Source of the DNA: Bacteroidaceae bacterium
Lineage (GTDB): Bacteria > Bacteroidota > Bacteroidia > Bacteroidales > Bacteroidaceae
NCBI GenBank assembly: GCA_017416705.1
Contig: JAFQBG010000012.1
Span: 1 to 64,000, forward strand
Direction: 5' to 3'
Length of the DNA: 64,000 nt
Position numbers and translations under genes: made by a program. Under the pieces are notes generated by a model that ran no database searches, was not told where the DNA came from, and saw nothing but the letters and a program-made list of their open reading frames with translations. Shown piece by piece: positions 15,971 through 26,693 of this stretch (positions within the stretch are counted from its first letter, which is position 1; each line of letters begins with the position of its first letter).

Positions 15971-17307
15971 CAGCTGAAATATTTTTCTAATTTTTTCAAT
16001 ACATGTTCCAAACAGAATATTATGACGTGGTCGTCGGCCTGTATCATGGTGTTTCCGCTTACTCTCAAACCCTCGCCGTTGCGTATGAGACCGCCTATGT
16101 TTGCGCCTTGTGGCAATCCTAAATCCTTAACAGGCTTGCGCGTTATGGGTGCTCCTTCGTTCACGGGGAATTCGGCCACAACGGCTTGTATGAATGTGAG
16201 GCATTTTACGCTCGACACATCGGTATTGAGCATCATCTGGAATATTGTGCTTGCTGCTAATTTCTTTTTGTTTATAACAGAGCCAATATCCATGCTCTCG
16301 GCCATTGATATATAATCTATGTTTTCAATTTCGGCTACTGTGCGATATACTCCGGAACGTTTTGCCGACAGGCATGCCAATATGTTTGTCTCGGAATTGT
16401 CGCTGAGGGCTATAAATGCGTCGGTGTGGTCTATGCCTTCGCTTATCAGCAGCTCGGGGTCGCGGGCATCGCCGTTAATGACCATCACTCTGTCATCGAC
16501 CAATTCTATCAATCGACGACAGCGTTCCATGTCGCTCTCTATTATTTTCACCTGCATGTTCGAGGGGATGAGCTTGGTGGTGCGTACTGCTATGCGACTG
16601 CCGCCCATGATGATGAGGCTGCGTACCTCGGCATATTTCTCTTTGCCACAGATTTTGCGTATATGGGGTATCTGCTCCTTTGTCGTCATGAAACAGACAA
16701 GGTCGTCGGGTTCTATGACGTCGTTGCCTCGCGGTATTATGGTGATGTCGCCGCGTTGCAGTGCCACTATGTGGTAGGGGATGTCGCGCGATAGATCCTT
16801 GAATGGCTTATTCAGAATAGAGGAGTTTGCTCTTATCTTGACGCCTATCATCACCAAGGCACCGTTGCCAAATTCGAGCATCTGACGCATCCAGCTGTGT
16901 TTTATGCTGGTGGCTATCTCCTCGGCGGCTAATTGCTCGGGGTATATGAGCGAGTTCACGCCAAGCGACTCGAAATAGCTTTTGTTCTTGGGTTGCAGGT
17001 ATTCGTAATTATCTATTCGGGCTATGGTCTTTTTGGCTCCTAAATAGTGCGCAAGTATGCAGGCTGTTATATTGGTGCTTTCGTCGGGGGTGACGGCTAC
17101 AAAAAGGTCGGCTGAATCGACATTGGCGTTTTCAAGGTCGCTTATGCGTGTGGGGTTGCCTACAATTGCCTTTAAGTCGAACTGCGACTCCATTTTGCCA
17201 AGTCGTTCTTTTTGTTCGTCCATGAGGATAACATTCTCGTTCTCCTCGGATAGCATTTTGGCGAGGTGAGTGCCAACTGCACCTGCGCCGGCAATTACAA
17301 TTTTCAT
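15970..17307 (-). CDS. trkA: Trk potassium uptake regulatory protein (TrkA)
   Basis: A 445-residue cytoplasmic gating protein with two tandem RCK/TrkA-N plus TrkA-C units. The first Rossmann motif is GAGAVGTHLAKML at the N-terminus, with an acidic ribose-binding residue (LMDEQ). The second unit begins near GGSRIAVRT (about 235) with a less canonical glycine pattern. It binds NAD(H) or ATP and opens TrkH. It lies 6 bases downstream of dxs and overlaps trkH by 3 bases. Confidence 0.95.
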   Translation of the reverse strand: MKIVIAGAGAVGTHLAKMLSEENENVILMDEQKERLGKMESQFDLKAIVGNPTRISDLENANVDSADLFVAVTPDESTNITACILAHYLGAKKTIARIDNYEYLQPKNKSYFESLGVNSLIYPEQLAAEEIATSIKHSWMRQMLEFGNGALVMIGVKIRANSSILNKPFKDLSRDIPYHIVALQRGDITIIPRGNDVIEPDDLVCFMTTKEQIPHIRKICGKEKYAEVRSLIIMGGSRIAVRTTKLIPSNMQVKIIESDMERCRRLIELVDDRVMVINGDARDPELLISEGIDHTDAFIALSDNSETNILACLSAKRSGVYRTVAEIENIDYISMAESMDIGSVINKKKLAASTIFQMMLNTDVSSVKCLTFIQAVVAEFPVNEGAPITRKPVKDLGLPQGANIGGLIRNGEGLRVSGNTMIQADDHVIIFCLEHVLKKLEKYFS

Positions 17308-17313
17308 ATAAAA

Positions 17314-19203
17314 CTATTTCAGTTTCACAATGGTGTCGAGTACGGTGTCGCTGTCCATTCCGCATATTTTGTACAGTTCGTCGGTGGTACCGTGTTCGAC
17401 AAATTTATCGGGTATGCCTATGCAACGTATTGTGGGGGTGTAGTCGTTGGCAGCCATGAATTCTACAACTGCCGAACCTAAACCGCCGGTGACGCAGGCA
17501 TCTTCTATCGTAACAATTTTGTTGAATTTTTTGCCTATTGCATGTAATATTTCTTGGTCTATGGGTTTCAGGAAACGCATGTCGTAGTGGGCTACGCTTA
17601 TGCCTTGCTCGCTTGCTTGCTCTACCACGCGTTGCATTTTCTTGCCTATGGGGCCCAATGTCAGCAGGGCTATGTCGTCTCCATCCTTAATGCAGCGTCC
17701 TTTGCCTACTTCTATTTTTTCCAACGGGCAGCGCCAGTCGCTTAGCGAGCCTTTGCCACGTGGGTAGCGTATGACAAATGTGCCCATGTCAGGTTGTTGT
17801 GCGGTGTACATGAGGCGACGCAATTCGTGTTCGTCGTAGGGCGATGCTATTGTTATATTGGGGATGGGACGCAGGCATGCAAGGTCGAAGGCTCCGTGAT
17901 GGGTGGGGCCATCCTCGCCTACTATTCCTGCGCGGTCCAAGCATAGTACCATGTTCACACGTTGCAGTGCCGCATCGTGTATTATGTTGTCGTAGCCGCG
18001 TTGCATGAACGATGAATAGATATTGCAGAATGGCATGGCTCCGCCTTTTGCCAATCCTGCCGCGAAGGTCACAGCGTGCCCCTCGGCTATTCCAACGTCG
18101 AAAAATCTGTCGGGCATCTCCTTGCCAAGGATGTTCATGGAGCATCCCGAGGGCATGGCGGGTGTTATGCCCACTACATTGGGGTTCTGCTGCGCTATCT
18201 CCAACAGTGTCTCGCCAAATACATCCTGAAAGCGTGGCACTTTGTCGTTGCTGACAATTCTTTCGCCTGTCTCGGCGTCGAATAGGCCGGGCTGATGCCA
18301 TAGGGTGGCATTTTTTTCGGCAGGCTTGTAGCCTTTGCCTTTTATGGTGTGTATGTGCAGCATCTTGGGCCCACGCATATCCTTTACAAGTTTCAGCATG
18401 CGTACCAGCTCGCGAACGTCGTGCCCGTCTATGGGGCCGAAATATCGTGTGCACATACCCTCGAAAATGTTTTGCTGCTTGAACAGCATGGCCTTCAATC
18501 CGTTGTTGAAACGGGTGAGGCTCTTTGCGCGTTGTTGGTTCAGCAGGCCTATTTTGGTGAGCATGCGTGCTGTCTTGTAGCGTATCTTGTTATACAGGTG
18601 CGATGAGTGCATGGATATGAGCAGTTGGCTCATTCCACCTACGCTTTTGTCAATCGACATGTTGTTGTCGTTGAGTATTATAAGCAGATTGTTAGGGGTG
18701 GACGATACGTTGTTTAACCCTTCGAAGGCAAGTCCGCCGCTCATGGCACCGTCGCCGATAACGGCAACTATTTTTTCATCGCGTTGCAGTTTCTCGGCTG
18801 CTACGGCAAGCCCCAATGCCGCCGAAATGGAGTTCGAGGCATGCCCGGCTACAAATGCGTCGTATTCGCTCTCGTCGGGCGAGGGGAAAGGCTTCAATCC
18901 ACCCAATTTCCTGTTCGTGTGGAAACGCTCGCGACGCCCTGTTATAATTTTATGTCCGTATGCTTGGTGTCCAACATCCCAAACAACCTTGTCTGTGGGT
19001 GTGTCGAACACATAGTGCAATGCAACGGTAAGCTCCACTGTACCAAGGCTCGACGCAAAATGTCCGGGGTTCTGTGACAACGATTCAATTATGAAGTTTC
19101 GCAGTTCGGCACAAACTTGCGGCAGTTGCTCCTCCTTTAACTTTCTTAGGTCGGCAGGTGAATTTATGTTGTTTAATAGTGAAGTGTGGTTTTCTACTCC
19201 CAT
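17314..19203 (-). CDS. dxs: 1-deoxy-D-xylulose-5-phosphate synthase
   Basis: A 629-residue thiamine-diphosphate enzyme, the first step of the MEP pathway, condensing pyruvate and glyceraldehyde-3-phosphate. It has [12 protein letters not shown], the ThDP-binding GDGAMSGG...NDNNMS motif, the catalytic glutamate in [15 protein letters not shown], and the C-terminal transketolase domain (DMRFLKPID). The start at 19203 (MGVENHTS) is chosen because a TATCTTCG -7 element at 19232-19239 falls inside the longer open frame that begins at 19245. It precedes trkA-trkH and may be co-transcribed with them. Confidence 0.95.
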   Translation of the reverse strand: MGVENHTSLLNNINSPADLRKLKEEQLPQVCAELRNFIIESLSQNPGHFASSLGTVELTVALHYVFDTPTDKVVWDVGHQAYGHKIITGRRERFHTNRKLGGLKPFPSPDESEYDAFVAGHASNSISAALGLAVAAEKLQRDEKIVAVIGDGAMSGGLAFEGLNNVSSTPNNLLIILNDNNMSIDKSVGGMSQLLISMHSSHLYNKIRYKTARMLTKIGLLNQQRAKSLTRFNNGLKAMLFKQQNIFEGMCTRYFGPIDGHDVRELVRMLKLVKDMRGPKMLHIHTIKGKGYKPAEKNATLWHQPGLFDAETGERIVSNDKVPRFQDVFGETLLEIAQQNPNVVGITPAMPSGCSMNILGKEMPDRFFDVGIAEGHAVTFAAGLAKGGAMPFCNIYSSFMQRGYDNIIHDAALQRVNMVLCLDRAGIVGEDGPTHHGAFDLACLRPIPNITIASPYDEHELRRLMYTAQQPDMGTFVIRYPRGKGSLSDWRCPLEKIEVGKGRCIKDGDDIALLTLGPIGKKMQRVVEQASEQGISVAHYDMRFLKPIDQEILHAIGKKFNKIVTIEDACVTGGLGSAVVEFMAANDYTPTIRCIGIPDKFVEHGTTDELYKICGMDSDTVLDTIVKLK

Positions 19204-19231
19204 ATTTAACGTTTCTCTTCTGAATATTCGG

Positions 19232-19263
19232 CGAAGATAATACAAACGCTAAAAATAATCAAA
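19232..19263 (-). promoter_or_regulatory. Promoter for dxs
   Basis: On the minus strand TTTG (19260-19263), a 20-base spacer, then TATCTTCG (19232-19239), about 29 bases before the chosen ATG. Confidence 0.5.
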
Positions 19264-19499
19264 AAATATTCAGAAATTTGCAATGGACTGCCGAGTATGG
19301 CTCTGTTTGAATTTACATTCTTTGTCTGCGGCGATGAGGAAAACATATTATTGCTTTTGATTTTTCTGTTGGCAGGGGCGCGGTGTTTCGCGACGAAACG
19401 GTTTGCTTTCGCTTCCCCCTTTTTTGTGTGCATGTACTCTCTTTCTTGTTATTTTGTTTCTTGATGCTCAATAAAGTGGCTATTTTCGCTATTTTGCAT

Positions 19500-19507
19500 T
19501 ATCTTCG
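19500..19507 (+). promoter_or_regulatory. -7 element for the GSCFA gene
   Basis: TATCTTCG, the same variant used before dxs and cysS, lies 25 bases before the ATG. No clear -33 box is seen. Confidence 0.4.
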
Positions 19508-19532
19508 CGCAATAATATAAACAAAAAAGTAT

Positions 19533-20528
19533 ATGCGTTTTACAACCGAAGTGGATTTGCCGTTGCACGAGCTCGACATATCGCATGCTACACCGATGAT
19601 GCTCATGGGTTCTTGCTTTGCTCAAAATATGGGGCAGTTTTTGCTCGATAATAAATTCTGTGCCGATGTTAATCCGTTTGGTATTATGTATAACCCATTG
19701 TCCATAGCGACTGCGTTGAAGCGCATTGCAAATGGCAGGGTGTTTGACAATGCGTCGCCCGAGGTGGTGTTTCATAATGGCTTGTGGCATAGTCTTTTGC
19801 ATCATGGCGATTTCTCGCGTTGCACCAAGGACGAGCTAATCGGGGTTGTTAATGCCCGCTTGCTGTCGGCCAAGAAAAATCTGGAAAAATGCGAGCTTAT
19901 GATACTTACTTTTGGTACTGCTTACGTCTATCGTCTGGCCGATGGTGGGGCGGTGGTGGGTAACTGTCATAAATTGCCACAAAAAATGTTTACGCGCACG
20001 CTGTTGTCGGTGAAGGAGATAACGGATGCCATGCAGCCGCTGCTGAAAGAACTCCTGTCGTTGCATCCCGGAATGAAAATCCTGTTTACCGTAAGCCCCA
20101 TACGTCATTTGCGCGACGGAGCGCACGACAATCAGCTGAGTAAAGCGACATTGCTGCTTGCCATAGAGGAACTGCGACGTCTTTTCCCCCATGCCACGCA
20201 CTATTTTCCATCCTACGAGATACTTATTGACGAGCTACGCGATTATCGTTACTATGCCCGCGACATGGTGCACCCCTCCGAGGTTGCCGTCGATTATCTA
20301 TGGGAGTGTTTTTCCAAGTGCTATTTCTCGCAGCAGACAATAAATCTAAATCAAAGGGTTGCCGATGTGCGACGCGCATTGGCGCATCGTCCTTTTAATG
20401 TCGATTCCTGTGAATATCATGAATTTATTGGCAAAATATTGTTAAAAATAGAGGAACTTCGAGAAAAATATCCTTATTTTGACTTCGATAACGAAATTAC
20501 ACAATGCAATATACTATTGAACAAATAG
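19533..20528 (+). CDS. GSCFA family protein (SGNH-hydrolase-like)
   Basis: A 331-residue protein with the family-naming motif GSCFA at residues 26-30, followed by NPFGIMYNP and a TFGTAYVY segment. The family has a GDSL/SGNH-like hydrolase fold, and the motif serine would be the nucleophile. The substrate is not established. Its 3' end overlaps murF-alr by 25 bases. That coupling to a wall-precursor enzyme suggests, but does not show, a role in envelope metabolism. Confidence 0.88.
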   Translation: MRFTTEVDLPLHELDISHATPMMLMGSCFAQNMGQFLLDNKFCADVNPFGIMYNPLSIATALKRIANGRVFDNASPEVVFHNGLWHSLLHHGDFSRCTKDELIGVVNARLLSAKKNLEKCELMILTFGTAYVYRLADGGAVVGNCHKLPQKMFTRTLLSVKEITDAMQPLLKELLSLHPGMKILFTVSPIRHLRDGAHDNQLSKATLLLAIEELRRLFPHATHYFPSYEILIDELRDYRYYARDMVHPSEVAVDYLWECFSKCYFSQQTINLNQRVADVRRALAHRPFNVDSCEYHEFIGKILLKIEELREKYPYFDFDNEITQCNILLNK

Positions 20529-22984
20529 CCGAAATGCTAAAAACTTCGGCAATACGCGGCAGCGAAAACAATAAAATATCGCGTCTGCTCACCGACAGTC
20601 GTTCGCTTAGTTTTCCCGAGGAGACGCTTTTTTTTGCCATTGTAACCAAGCATGGCGACGGCCACAGATACATTGATGAGCTATACGAACGCGGTGTCCG
20701 TAATTTTGTCGTGAGCAATGCCGAATGTATGGCCCGGCAGCCCGAGGCTAATTTCATCATGGTGCCCGACACGCTCAAAGCACTCCAATCGCTGGCGGCA
20801 TTTCATCGTTCAAAATTCAATATACCGGTAGTGGGAATAACGGGCAGCGACGGTAAAACAATAGTCAAGGAGTGGCTCTATCAGATAACCGCCGGAAAAT
20901 ACATTGTGACACGTTCGCCCCGCAGCTATAATTCGCAAATAGGCGTTCCCCTGTCGGTGTGGATGCTTAACAACGACACCACGCTTGGCATTTTCGAAGC
21001 AGGTATATCGCAGCCACTCGAAATGAATAATTTGCAAAAAATTATAATGCCCACTGTCGGCATACTCACAAATATAAGTGGGGCGCATCAGGAAAACTTC
21101 GACAACGAGCAAGAAAAATGCCTCGAAAAACTATCCTTGTTCAAGGATTGCGATGTCCTTATATACAACGGCGACAACAAAATGCTGTCGGCATGTGTGA
21201 ACAGGGCCATGCTGGGAACGCGCGACATTGCATGGTCGTGCAAGGATGCCGAACGTCCGCTTTATATTCGCTCCATCGAGAAGGACGACAGCGGCACTAC
21301 CATACAATATCGCTATCTGTCGTTCGACAACAGCTATCGCATCCCGTTCCTTGACGATGCCTCCATCGAGGACTCTATAAATTGTCTTGCCGCCGCCTTG
21401 TATCTGATGGTTCCACCGCAGGTAATATCGGAACGCATGGCGCAGTTGGAGCCCGTTGCAATGCGTCTCGAAGTAAAAGAGGGTGCAAATGGCTGTATGC
21501 TCATAAATGATAGCTATAACTCCGATATAGTATCGCTCGACATCGCTCTTGATTTCATGGAGCGTCGTTGTCGCACGCAGTCGCACCTTGGTCGCACGCT
21601 CATCCTTGGCGATATAAAACAGACAGGCTTGACACTGCGTTCGCTCTATCGCACCGTGGCGCAGTATGTCGAGAAACGCGGTGTGGAAAAACTCATAGGC
21701 ATAGGCGAGGATATCTGTTCCGAGTCGGCACGATTTACCAAAATAGGAATAGAATGTGATTTTTTCCCCGATACCGACAGTTTTCTTCGTTCCCCGCTGG
21801 TTGCCGAAATGCGCAACAGGGCAATACTCATAAAAGGCTCGCGCTCGTTGCAGTTCGAGAGAATAGCCGAGGCGTTGGAGAAAAAAGTTCATCAGACCAT
21901 ACTCGAAGTGAACCTGACTGCCTTACGCGATAATCTGAACCGTTACAGAAACAATCTGGCTGCCGACACAAAAACGGTGTGCATGGTGAAGGCCTCGGCC
22001 TATGGTGCGGGTGCACTCGAAGTGGCTCGCACATTGCAAGAATGTAAGGTAGAGTATCTTGCCGTTGCCGTTGCCGACGAAGGAGCCGAGCTACGCAGCC
22101 AAGGTATAACCACCGGTATCATGGTTATGAACCCCGAGCCAAGTTCGTTCCGCACCCTGTTTTCCAATAAATTAGAGCCCGAAGTATATAGCTTTGGCAT
22201 GTTGCGCATGCTTGTTCAGGCGGCAGAACGCGAGGGCATAACCGACTACCCTATACATATAAAAATAGATACGGGCATGCATCGACTTGGCTTTATGCCG
22301 CACGAGATGCCACAGCTTGTTGCCGAACTGAAACAGCAACACGCGCTGACTCCACGCTCGGTTTTTTCTCATTTTGTGGGCAGCGACTCCCCGTCGTTCG
22401 ACCAATTCAGCAAAGTACAAGTGGAACGCTTCGAACAGGCCTCGCAGATACTGCAATCGGCATTCACACACCATATATTACGACATATATGCAACAGCGC
22501 CGGTGCCGAACGCTTCTTGAATGTTCAATACGACATGGTGCGTCTTGGAATAGGTCTGTATGGCATATCGCCCATAGCAGATGATGCCACATTGCACCCA
22601 ATATCCACGTTGAAGACAATAATTCTGCAAATACACGACGTCGATGCCGACGAGACGGTGGGGTACAGCCGTAAAGGGGTGCTGACACGTTCTTCGCGCA
22701 TAGCAGCCTTGCCCATAGGCTATGCCGATGGGTTGAATAGAAAATTCGGCAATGGTAACGGCTATTGCATGATAAATGGGAAAAAAGCCCCCTATGTAGG
22801 TAATATATGTATGGATGTATGTATGGTCGATGTCACCGACATCGACTGCAAAGAGGGCGACGAGGTAGAAATCTTCGGAACAAATTTGCCTGTCACCAAG
22901 CTGGCCGAATGGATAGATACTATTCCCTATGAAATACTGACGTCGGTTTCCACTCGCATAAAAAGAGTCTATTACAGCGATTAA
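20504..22984 (+). CDS. murF-alr: Bifunctional MurF ligase / alanine racemase
   Basis: An 826-residue fusion typical of Bacteroidetes. The N-terminal part (about 1-455) is a Mur ligase with the ATP-binding loop GITGSDGKT (111-119), which joins D-Ala-D-Ala to UDP-MurNAc-tripeptide. The C-terminal part (about 465-826) is alanine racemase. The PLP lysine is in MVKASAYGAG (Lys496), SAGAERFL and GIGLYG follow, and VGYSRKG lies near the second active-site tyrosine. The fusion links supply of D-alanine to its use in peptidoglycan precursors. The start overlaps the GSCFA gene by 25 bases. Confidence 0.95.
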   Translation: MQYTIEQIAEMLKTSAIRGSENNKISRLLTDSRSLSFPEETLFFAIVTKHGDGHRYIDELYERGVRNFVVSNAECMARQPEANFIMVPDTLKALQSLAAFHRSKFNIPVVGITGSDGKTIVKEWLYQITAGKYIVTRSPRSYNSQIGVPLSVWMLNNDTTLGIFEAGISQPLEMNNLQKIIMPTVGILTNISGAHQENFDNEQEKCLEKLSLFKDCDVLIYNGDNKMLSACVNRAMLGTRDIAWSCKDAERPLYIRSIEKDDSGTTIQYRYLSFDNSYRIPFLDDASIEDSINCLAAALYLMVPPQVISERMAQLEPVAMRLEVKEGANGCMLINDSYNSDIVSLDIALDFMERRCRTQSHLGRTLILGDIKQTGLTLRSLYRTVAQYVEKRGVEKLIGIGEDICSESARFTKIGIECDFFPDTDSFLRSPLVAEMRNRAILIKGSRSLQFERIAEALEKKVHQTILEVNLTALRDNLNRYRNNLAADTKTVCMVKASAYGAGALEVARTLQECKVEYLAVAVADEGAELRSQGITTGIMVMNPEPSSFRTLFSNKLEPEVYSFGMLRMLVQAAEREGITDYPIHIKIDTGMHRLGFMPHEMPQLVAELKQQHALTPRSVFSHFVGSDSPSFDQFSKVQVERFEQASQILQSAFTHHILRHICNSAGAERFLNVQYDMVRLGIGLYGISPIADDATLHPISTLKTIILQIHDVDADETVGYSRKGVLTRSSRIAALPIGYADGLNRKFGNGNGYCMINGKKAPYVGNICMDVCMVDVTDIDCKEGDEVEIFGTNLPVTKLAEWIDTIPYEILTSVSTRIKRVYYSD

Positions 22985-23134
22985 GAAAAGGCTTAAATTT
23001 CTAAAATAATTGTCTTATACAAGCCGGCGACATAAATTTACACAGCTGCTGACAAAAAAAATGATAGCAGCTATAAACAAAACATATTTCTTGGCTGTTT
23101 ATATTCTATCGAAGAATTATAAATATAGCTAAAA

Positions 23135-23638
23135 TTGGACACTGCAAAGTTTAGGAAGGATCTGCTCGAAGTGCAATCGGAACTGCAACGATTTGCTTAC
23201 AAACTGACAGCGGACAGAGATGAGGCGAACGATTTATTGCAGGAGACGTCACTTAAAGCGTTGGATAATATGGACAAATATATGCCCGACACCAATTTCA
23301 AAGGATGGGTATATACCATAATGCGTAATATTTTCATAAATAACTACCGCAAGGTGGTGCGCGACCAAACTTTTGTCGATCGTACCGATAATCTGTATCA
23401 CATGAACCAGTCGCAGGAATTTGAAAATTATACGACCGAGAATAATTACGATACAAAAGAGATATACCGCGTGGTGAATGCCTTGCCCAAGGAGTACAGA
23501 ATTCCTTTCATGATGCACCTGTCGGGGTTTAAATATCGCGAGATAGCCGAAAAACTCGCTTTGCCTTTGGGTACGGTCAAAAGCCGAATATTCTTCACCC
23601 GACAACATTTGCAAGTGCTGCTCAAAGATTACAGATGA
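23135..23638 (+). CDS. Small sigma-70 family (ECF-like) sigma factor, TTG start
   Basis: A 167-residue sigma factor with region 2 ([19 protein letters not shown] and [19 protein letters not shown], core binding and -10 recognition) and region 4 ([30 protein letters not shown], helix-turn-helix). The only suitable start is TTG at 23135, as no in-frame ATG precedes region 2. No anti-sigma gene is adjacent; the next gene is cysS with its own promoter. The regulon cannot be read from the sequence. Confidence 0.88.
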   Translation: MDTAKFRKDLLEVQSELQRFAYKLTADRDEANDLLQETSLKALDNMDKYMPDTNFKGWVYTIMRNIFINNYRKVVRDQTFVDRTDNLYHMNQSQEFENYTTENNYDTKEIYRVVNALPKEYRIPFMMHLSGFKYREIAEKLALPLGTVKSRIFFTRQHLQVLLKDYR

Positions 23639-23744
23639 AACAGGGGGCTGCGGCGCTGGCCAAGAATGGCTGCGTCGCAGCGAGGCTGCATGATGCTTGC
23701 ATCAAGAAATCTCCGAAAATGTTTATATTTCGGTTTTTTATATG

Positions 23745-23752
23745 TATCTTCG
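23745..23752 (+). promoter_or_regulatory. -7 element for cysS
   Basis: TATCTTCG, about 35 bases before the cysS ATG at 23788. It lies inside the longer open frame that begins at 23635, which therefore is unlikely to be the translated start. Confidence 0.45.
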
Positions 23753-23787
23753 CATCTTGGATGCGAAACAAACAACATTATACAGCT

Positions 23788-25263
23788 ATGGAAAATAAAT
23801 TCATGATATACAATACGCTGACGCGTAAGAAAGAGATATTCGAACCGTTGCATGCTCCGAACGTCGGACTGTATGTGTGTGGCCCTACTGTCTATGGCGA
23901 TGCTCATTTGGGGCATGCCCGTCCGGCTATTACGTTCGACGTGCTATTCCGCTATTTGCAAAAATTGGGCTACAAGGTGCGCTACGTGCGTAATATAACC
24001 GATGTAGGCCACTTGGAACACGATGCCGACGAGGGCGAGGACAAAATAGCAAAAAAAGCCCGATTGGAGCAGCTCGAACCAATGGAGGTTGTTCAGTATT
24101 ACACCCTGCGTTATCACAAAGCAATGGAGGCGCTCAATGTGTTGCCACCAAGCATTGAACCGCATGCGTCGGGACATATAATAGAGCAAATAGAATTGGT
24201 GAAGGAAATTCTGGATAATGGCTTTGCATACGAGAGCGAGGGTTCGGTCTATTTCGATGTGGCAAAATATGACAAGGCGCACAATTACGGCGTTCTATCG
24301 GGTAGAAATCTTGACGATGTGCTGAACACCACACGCGAGCTCGACGGACAGAACGAGAAACGCAACCCCGCCGATTTTGCACTGTGGAAATGTGCCCAGC
24401 CCGAACATATCATGCGTTGGCCATCGCCGTGGAGCAACGGTTTCCCCGGATGGCACTGCGAGTGTACAGCCATGGGACGAAAATATCTGGGCGAGCAATT
24501 CGATATTCATGGTGGTGGCATGGACCTTGTGTTCCCTCACCACGAGTGCGAGATTGCACAAGGTGTGGCAGCCATGGGCAAGCCCGTTGTGAAATATTGG
24601 ATGCACAATAATATGATTACCATCAACGGGCAGAAGATGGGTAAGTCATATAATAATTTCATAAATCTGAGCGAGTTTTTCAGTGGCTCACACCCATTGT
24701 TGGAGCAGCCCTACTCGCCAATGACCATACGTTTCTTTATTTTGCAGGCACACTATCGCAGTACGGTCGATTTTGGCAACGAGGCATTGCAAGCAGCCGA
24801 AAAAGGCTTGCAGCGTCTTATGGATGCGTGGAACACGCTCAACACAATTCCGTCGGCAGGTGCAACAACCGTCGATGTCGCAAAATTGCGTGAAAAATGC
24901 CACGAGGCTATGAACGACGATATGAACACCGCACAGGTCATTTCGTTGCTATTCGACGCATCGCGCTCCATAAACCAAATAGCCGATGGCAAAGCTACAA
25001 TATCGGCCGACGACCTTGCGGAACTGAAAGAGACGTTCCACTTGTTCACATTCGATATTTTAGGACTGAAAGAGGAACGTGGCTCGGGAAATGCACGCGA
25101 AGAGGCATACGGCAAAGTCGTGGATATGTTGTTGGAGCAACGTCAGGCAGCAAAGGCAGCAAAGGATTGGGCCACCAGCGACAGAATAAGAAACGAACTC
25201 GCGGCATTGGGATTTGAAATAAAGGATGGAAAAGAGGGTACAACGTGGAAATTGAATAGATAA
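23788..25263 (+). CDS. cysS: Cysteinyl-tRNA synthetase
   Basis: A 491-residue class I aminoacyl-tRNA synthetase. It has [15 protein letters not shown] near the N-terminus (zinc-ligand Cys31 and the HIGH-type signature), a zinc-site segment [19 protein letters not shown], and the KMSKS-type loop KMGKS at about 283-287. The start at 23788 gives the family's usual N-terminus ([13 protein letters not shown]). The 51 codons upstream are not expected to be translated, as a -7 element lies within them. It heads an apparent operon with the M28 protein and sufE. Confidence 0.96.
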   Translation: MENKFMIYNTLTRKKEIFEPLHAPNVGLYVCGPTVYGDAHLGHARPAITFDVLFRYLQKLGYKVRYVRNITDVGHLEHDADEGEDKIAKKARLEQLEPMEVVQYYTLRYHKAMEALNVLPPSIEPHASGHIIEQIELVKEILDNGFAYESEGSVYFDVAKYDKAHNYGVLSGRNLDDVLNTTRELDGQNEKRNPADFALWKCAQPEHIMRWPSPWSNGFPGWHCECTAMGRKYLGEQFDIHGGGMDLVFPHHECEIAQGVAAMGKPVVKYWMHNNMITINGQKMGKSYNNFINLSEFFSGSHPLLEQPYSPMTIRFFILQAHYRSTVDFGNEALQAAEKGLQRLMDAWNTLNTIPSAGATTVDVAKLREKCHEAMNDDMNTAQVISLLFDASRSINQIADGKATISADDLAELKETFHLFTFDILGLKEERGSGNAREEAYGKVVDMLLEQRQAAKAAKDWATSDRIRNELAALGFEIKDGKEGTTWKLNR

Positions 25264-25269
25264 ACAGCC

Positions 25270-26265
25270 ATGAGCAGATACATTGCGTATATAATTTTTG
25301 CAACATGTTGCCTGTTGTCGTGTGGCGGCGGTGCCAAGCCCGTTATCGCAAACGATACGGCGAAAGCATCCAAGCAGCCCGTCGTGGTCCCCTCGTTCAG
25401 TGGCGACAGCGCATATAGCTTTGTCGATAAGCAGGTGGCATTTGGTCCGCGAGTGCCAAACACGCAATCGCACAAGGAGTGTGGCGATTGGCTCGAAGCC
25501 ACCTTGCGTGCATACGGAGCCGATGTGATAGCACAGCATATGGAGCTTACGGCATACACAGGAACGAAATTGCAGGCACGTAATATCATAGCACAGTTCC
25601 AGCCACAAAAAAGGAAACGAATAATGCTATGCGCCCATTGGGACACCCGTCCTTGGGCCGATGCCGATGCCAACCCTGCCAATCATCGCAAGCCCATCCC
25701 CGGTGCCAACGACGGCGGTAGCGGAGTAGGCGTGTTGCTCGAAGTGGCGCGTCATCTGTCGGCCACACCCACCGAGCTTGGCGTGGACATCATACTATTC
25801 GACGCCGAGGACTACGGCACACATGCTTCGGAAAGCGATGTCACCGAAAATTCATGGGCATTGGGCTCGCAATATTGGTCGCGCATACCGCACAAAGAAA
25901 ACTATAACGCCCGCTTTGGAATTTTGTTGGATATAGTAGGTGCTCCCGGCTCCAAATTCTACCGCGAAGGCATATCACAATATTTTGCAAGCGGCATAAT
26001 AGACAAAGTATGGAGCAAAGCCGAAAAATTGGGCTATGGCGATATATTCGTAAACGAGGAGATAGGAGTAATAACCGACGACCACTTATATGTGAATAAA
26101 TTTACACGCATACCCTGTATAGACATAATAAATTACGATGTCGAGAGTGGCAGCGGCTTTGGAGCAAATTGGCACACCATGAACGACAATATGGAGTGGA
26201 TATCACCCGGAACACTGAAAGCAGTGGGACAGACAGTGCTTGCAGTAATATATAACGAGAAATAA
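25270..26265 (+). CDS. M28 family lipoprotein, glutaminyl-cyclase-like
   Basis: A 331-residue protein with a lipobox (CLLSC, Cys18), so it is an envelope lipoprotein. The zinc-peptidase-like core has CAHWDTRPWAD (His123, Asp125), GANDGGSGVGVLLE (Asp148) and FDAEDYGT. The HWDTRP plus GANDGxSGV pattern is that of glutaminyl-peptide cyclotransferases, which convert N-terminal Gln to pyroglutamate. Bacteroidetes that secrete proteins starting with Gln after signal cleavage commonly carry this enzyme, and several exported proteins in this window have Gln at or next to the predicted cleavage site. Cyclase rather than peptidase activity is an inference. Confidence 0.82.
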   Translation: MSRYIAYIIFATCCLLSCGGGAKPVIANDTAKASKQPVVVPSFSGDSAYSFVDKQVAFGPRVPNTQSHKECGDWLEATLRAYGADVIAQHMELTAYTGTKLQARNIIAQFQPQKRKRIMLCAHWDTRPWADADANPANHRKPIPGANDGGSGVGVLLEVARHLSATPTELGVDIILFDAEDYGTHASESDVTENSWALGSQYWSRIPHKENYNARFGILLDIVGAPGSKFYREGISQYFASGIIDKVWSKAEKLGYGDIFVNEEIGVITDDHLYVNKFTRIPCIDIINYDVESGSGFGANWHTMNDNMEWISPGTLKAVGQTVLAVIYNEK

Positions 26266-26685
26266 ATGAAGACTATAAAGGAAAAACAAGAGGATATAAT
26301 AGAGGAATTCAATGCGTTCGACGATTGGTTGGATAAATACCAGTTGCTCATTGACCTTGGCAACGAGCAGCAACCGCTCGACGATGAATACAAAACCGAT
26401 AATAACCTCATCGAAGGGTGTCAAAGCCGCGTATGGCTGCATGCAGAATATGTCGATGGCAAGGTCTGTTACAAGGCCGAGAGCGATGCGCTCATAGTGA
26501 AAGGCATCGTGTCGTTGCTCATAAAAGTATATTCGGGACACACCCCTCAGGAAATTCTTGACAACGAACCCTACTTTGTCGAGTCGATAGGGTTGCGCGA
26601 GCATTTGTCGCCGACGCGCAGCAACGGTCTTGTGGCCATGATTAAACAGATGAAAATATATGCACTTGCATTTAAATGCAAGTAA
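26266..26685 (+). CDS. sufE: SufE-like cysteine desulfuration protein
   Basis: A 139-residue sulfur acceptor for iron-sulfur cluster assembly. The sulfur-carrying cysteine is in IEGCQSRVWL (Cys52), and the flanking sequence (DNNLIEGC, AIVKGIVSLL-like, LSPTRSNG) is typical. Length is normal. It begins directly after the M28 stop codon. The last codons contain a perfect 20-base palindrome (26664-26683, ACTTGCATTT and its complement), which may serve as a transcription end or operator. Confidence 0.93.
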   Translation: MKTIKEKQEDIIEEFNAFDDWLDKYQLLIDLGNEQQPLDDEYKTDNNLIEGCQSRVWLHAEYVDGKVCYKAESDALIVKGIVSLLIKVYSGHTPQEILDNEPYFVESIGLREHLSPTRSNGLVAMIKQMKIYALAFKCK

Positions 26686-26693
26686 CGGCTGCG

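Noticed and set aside
23635-23787. 51-residue N-terminal extension of CysS
   Set aside because: Contains a -7 promoter element and does not match the family N-terminus, which begins at 23788.
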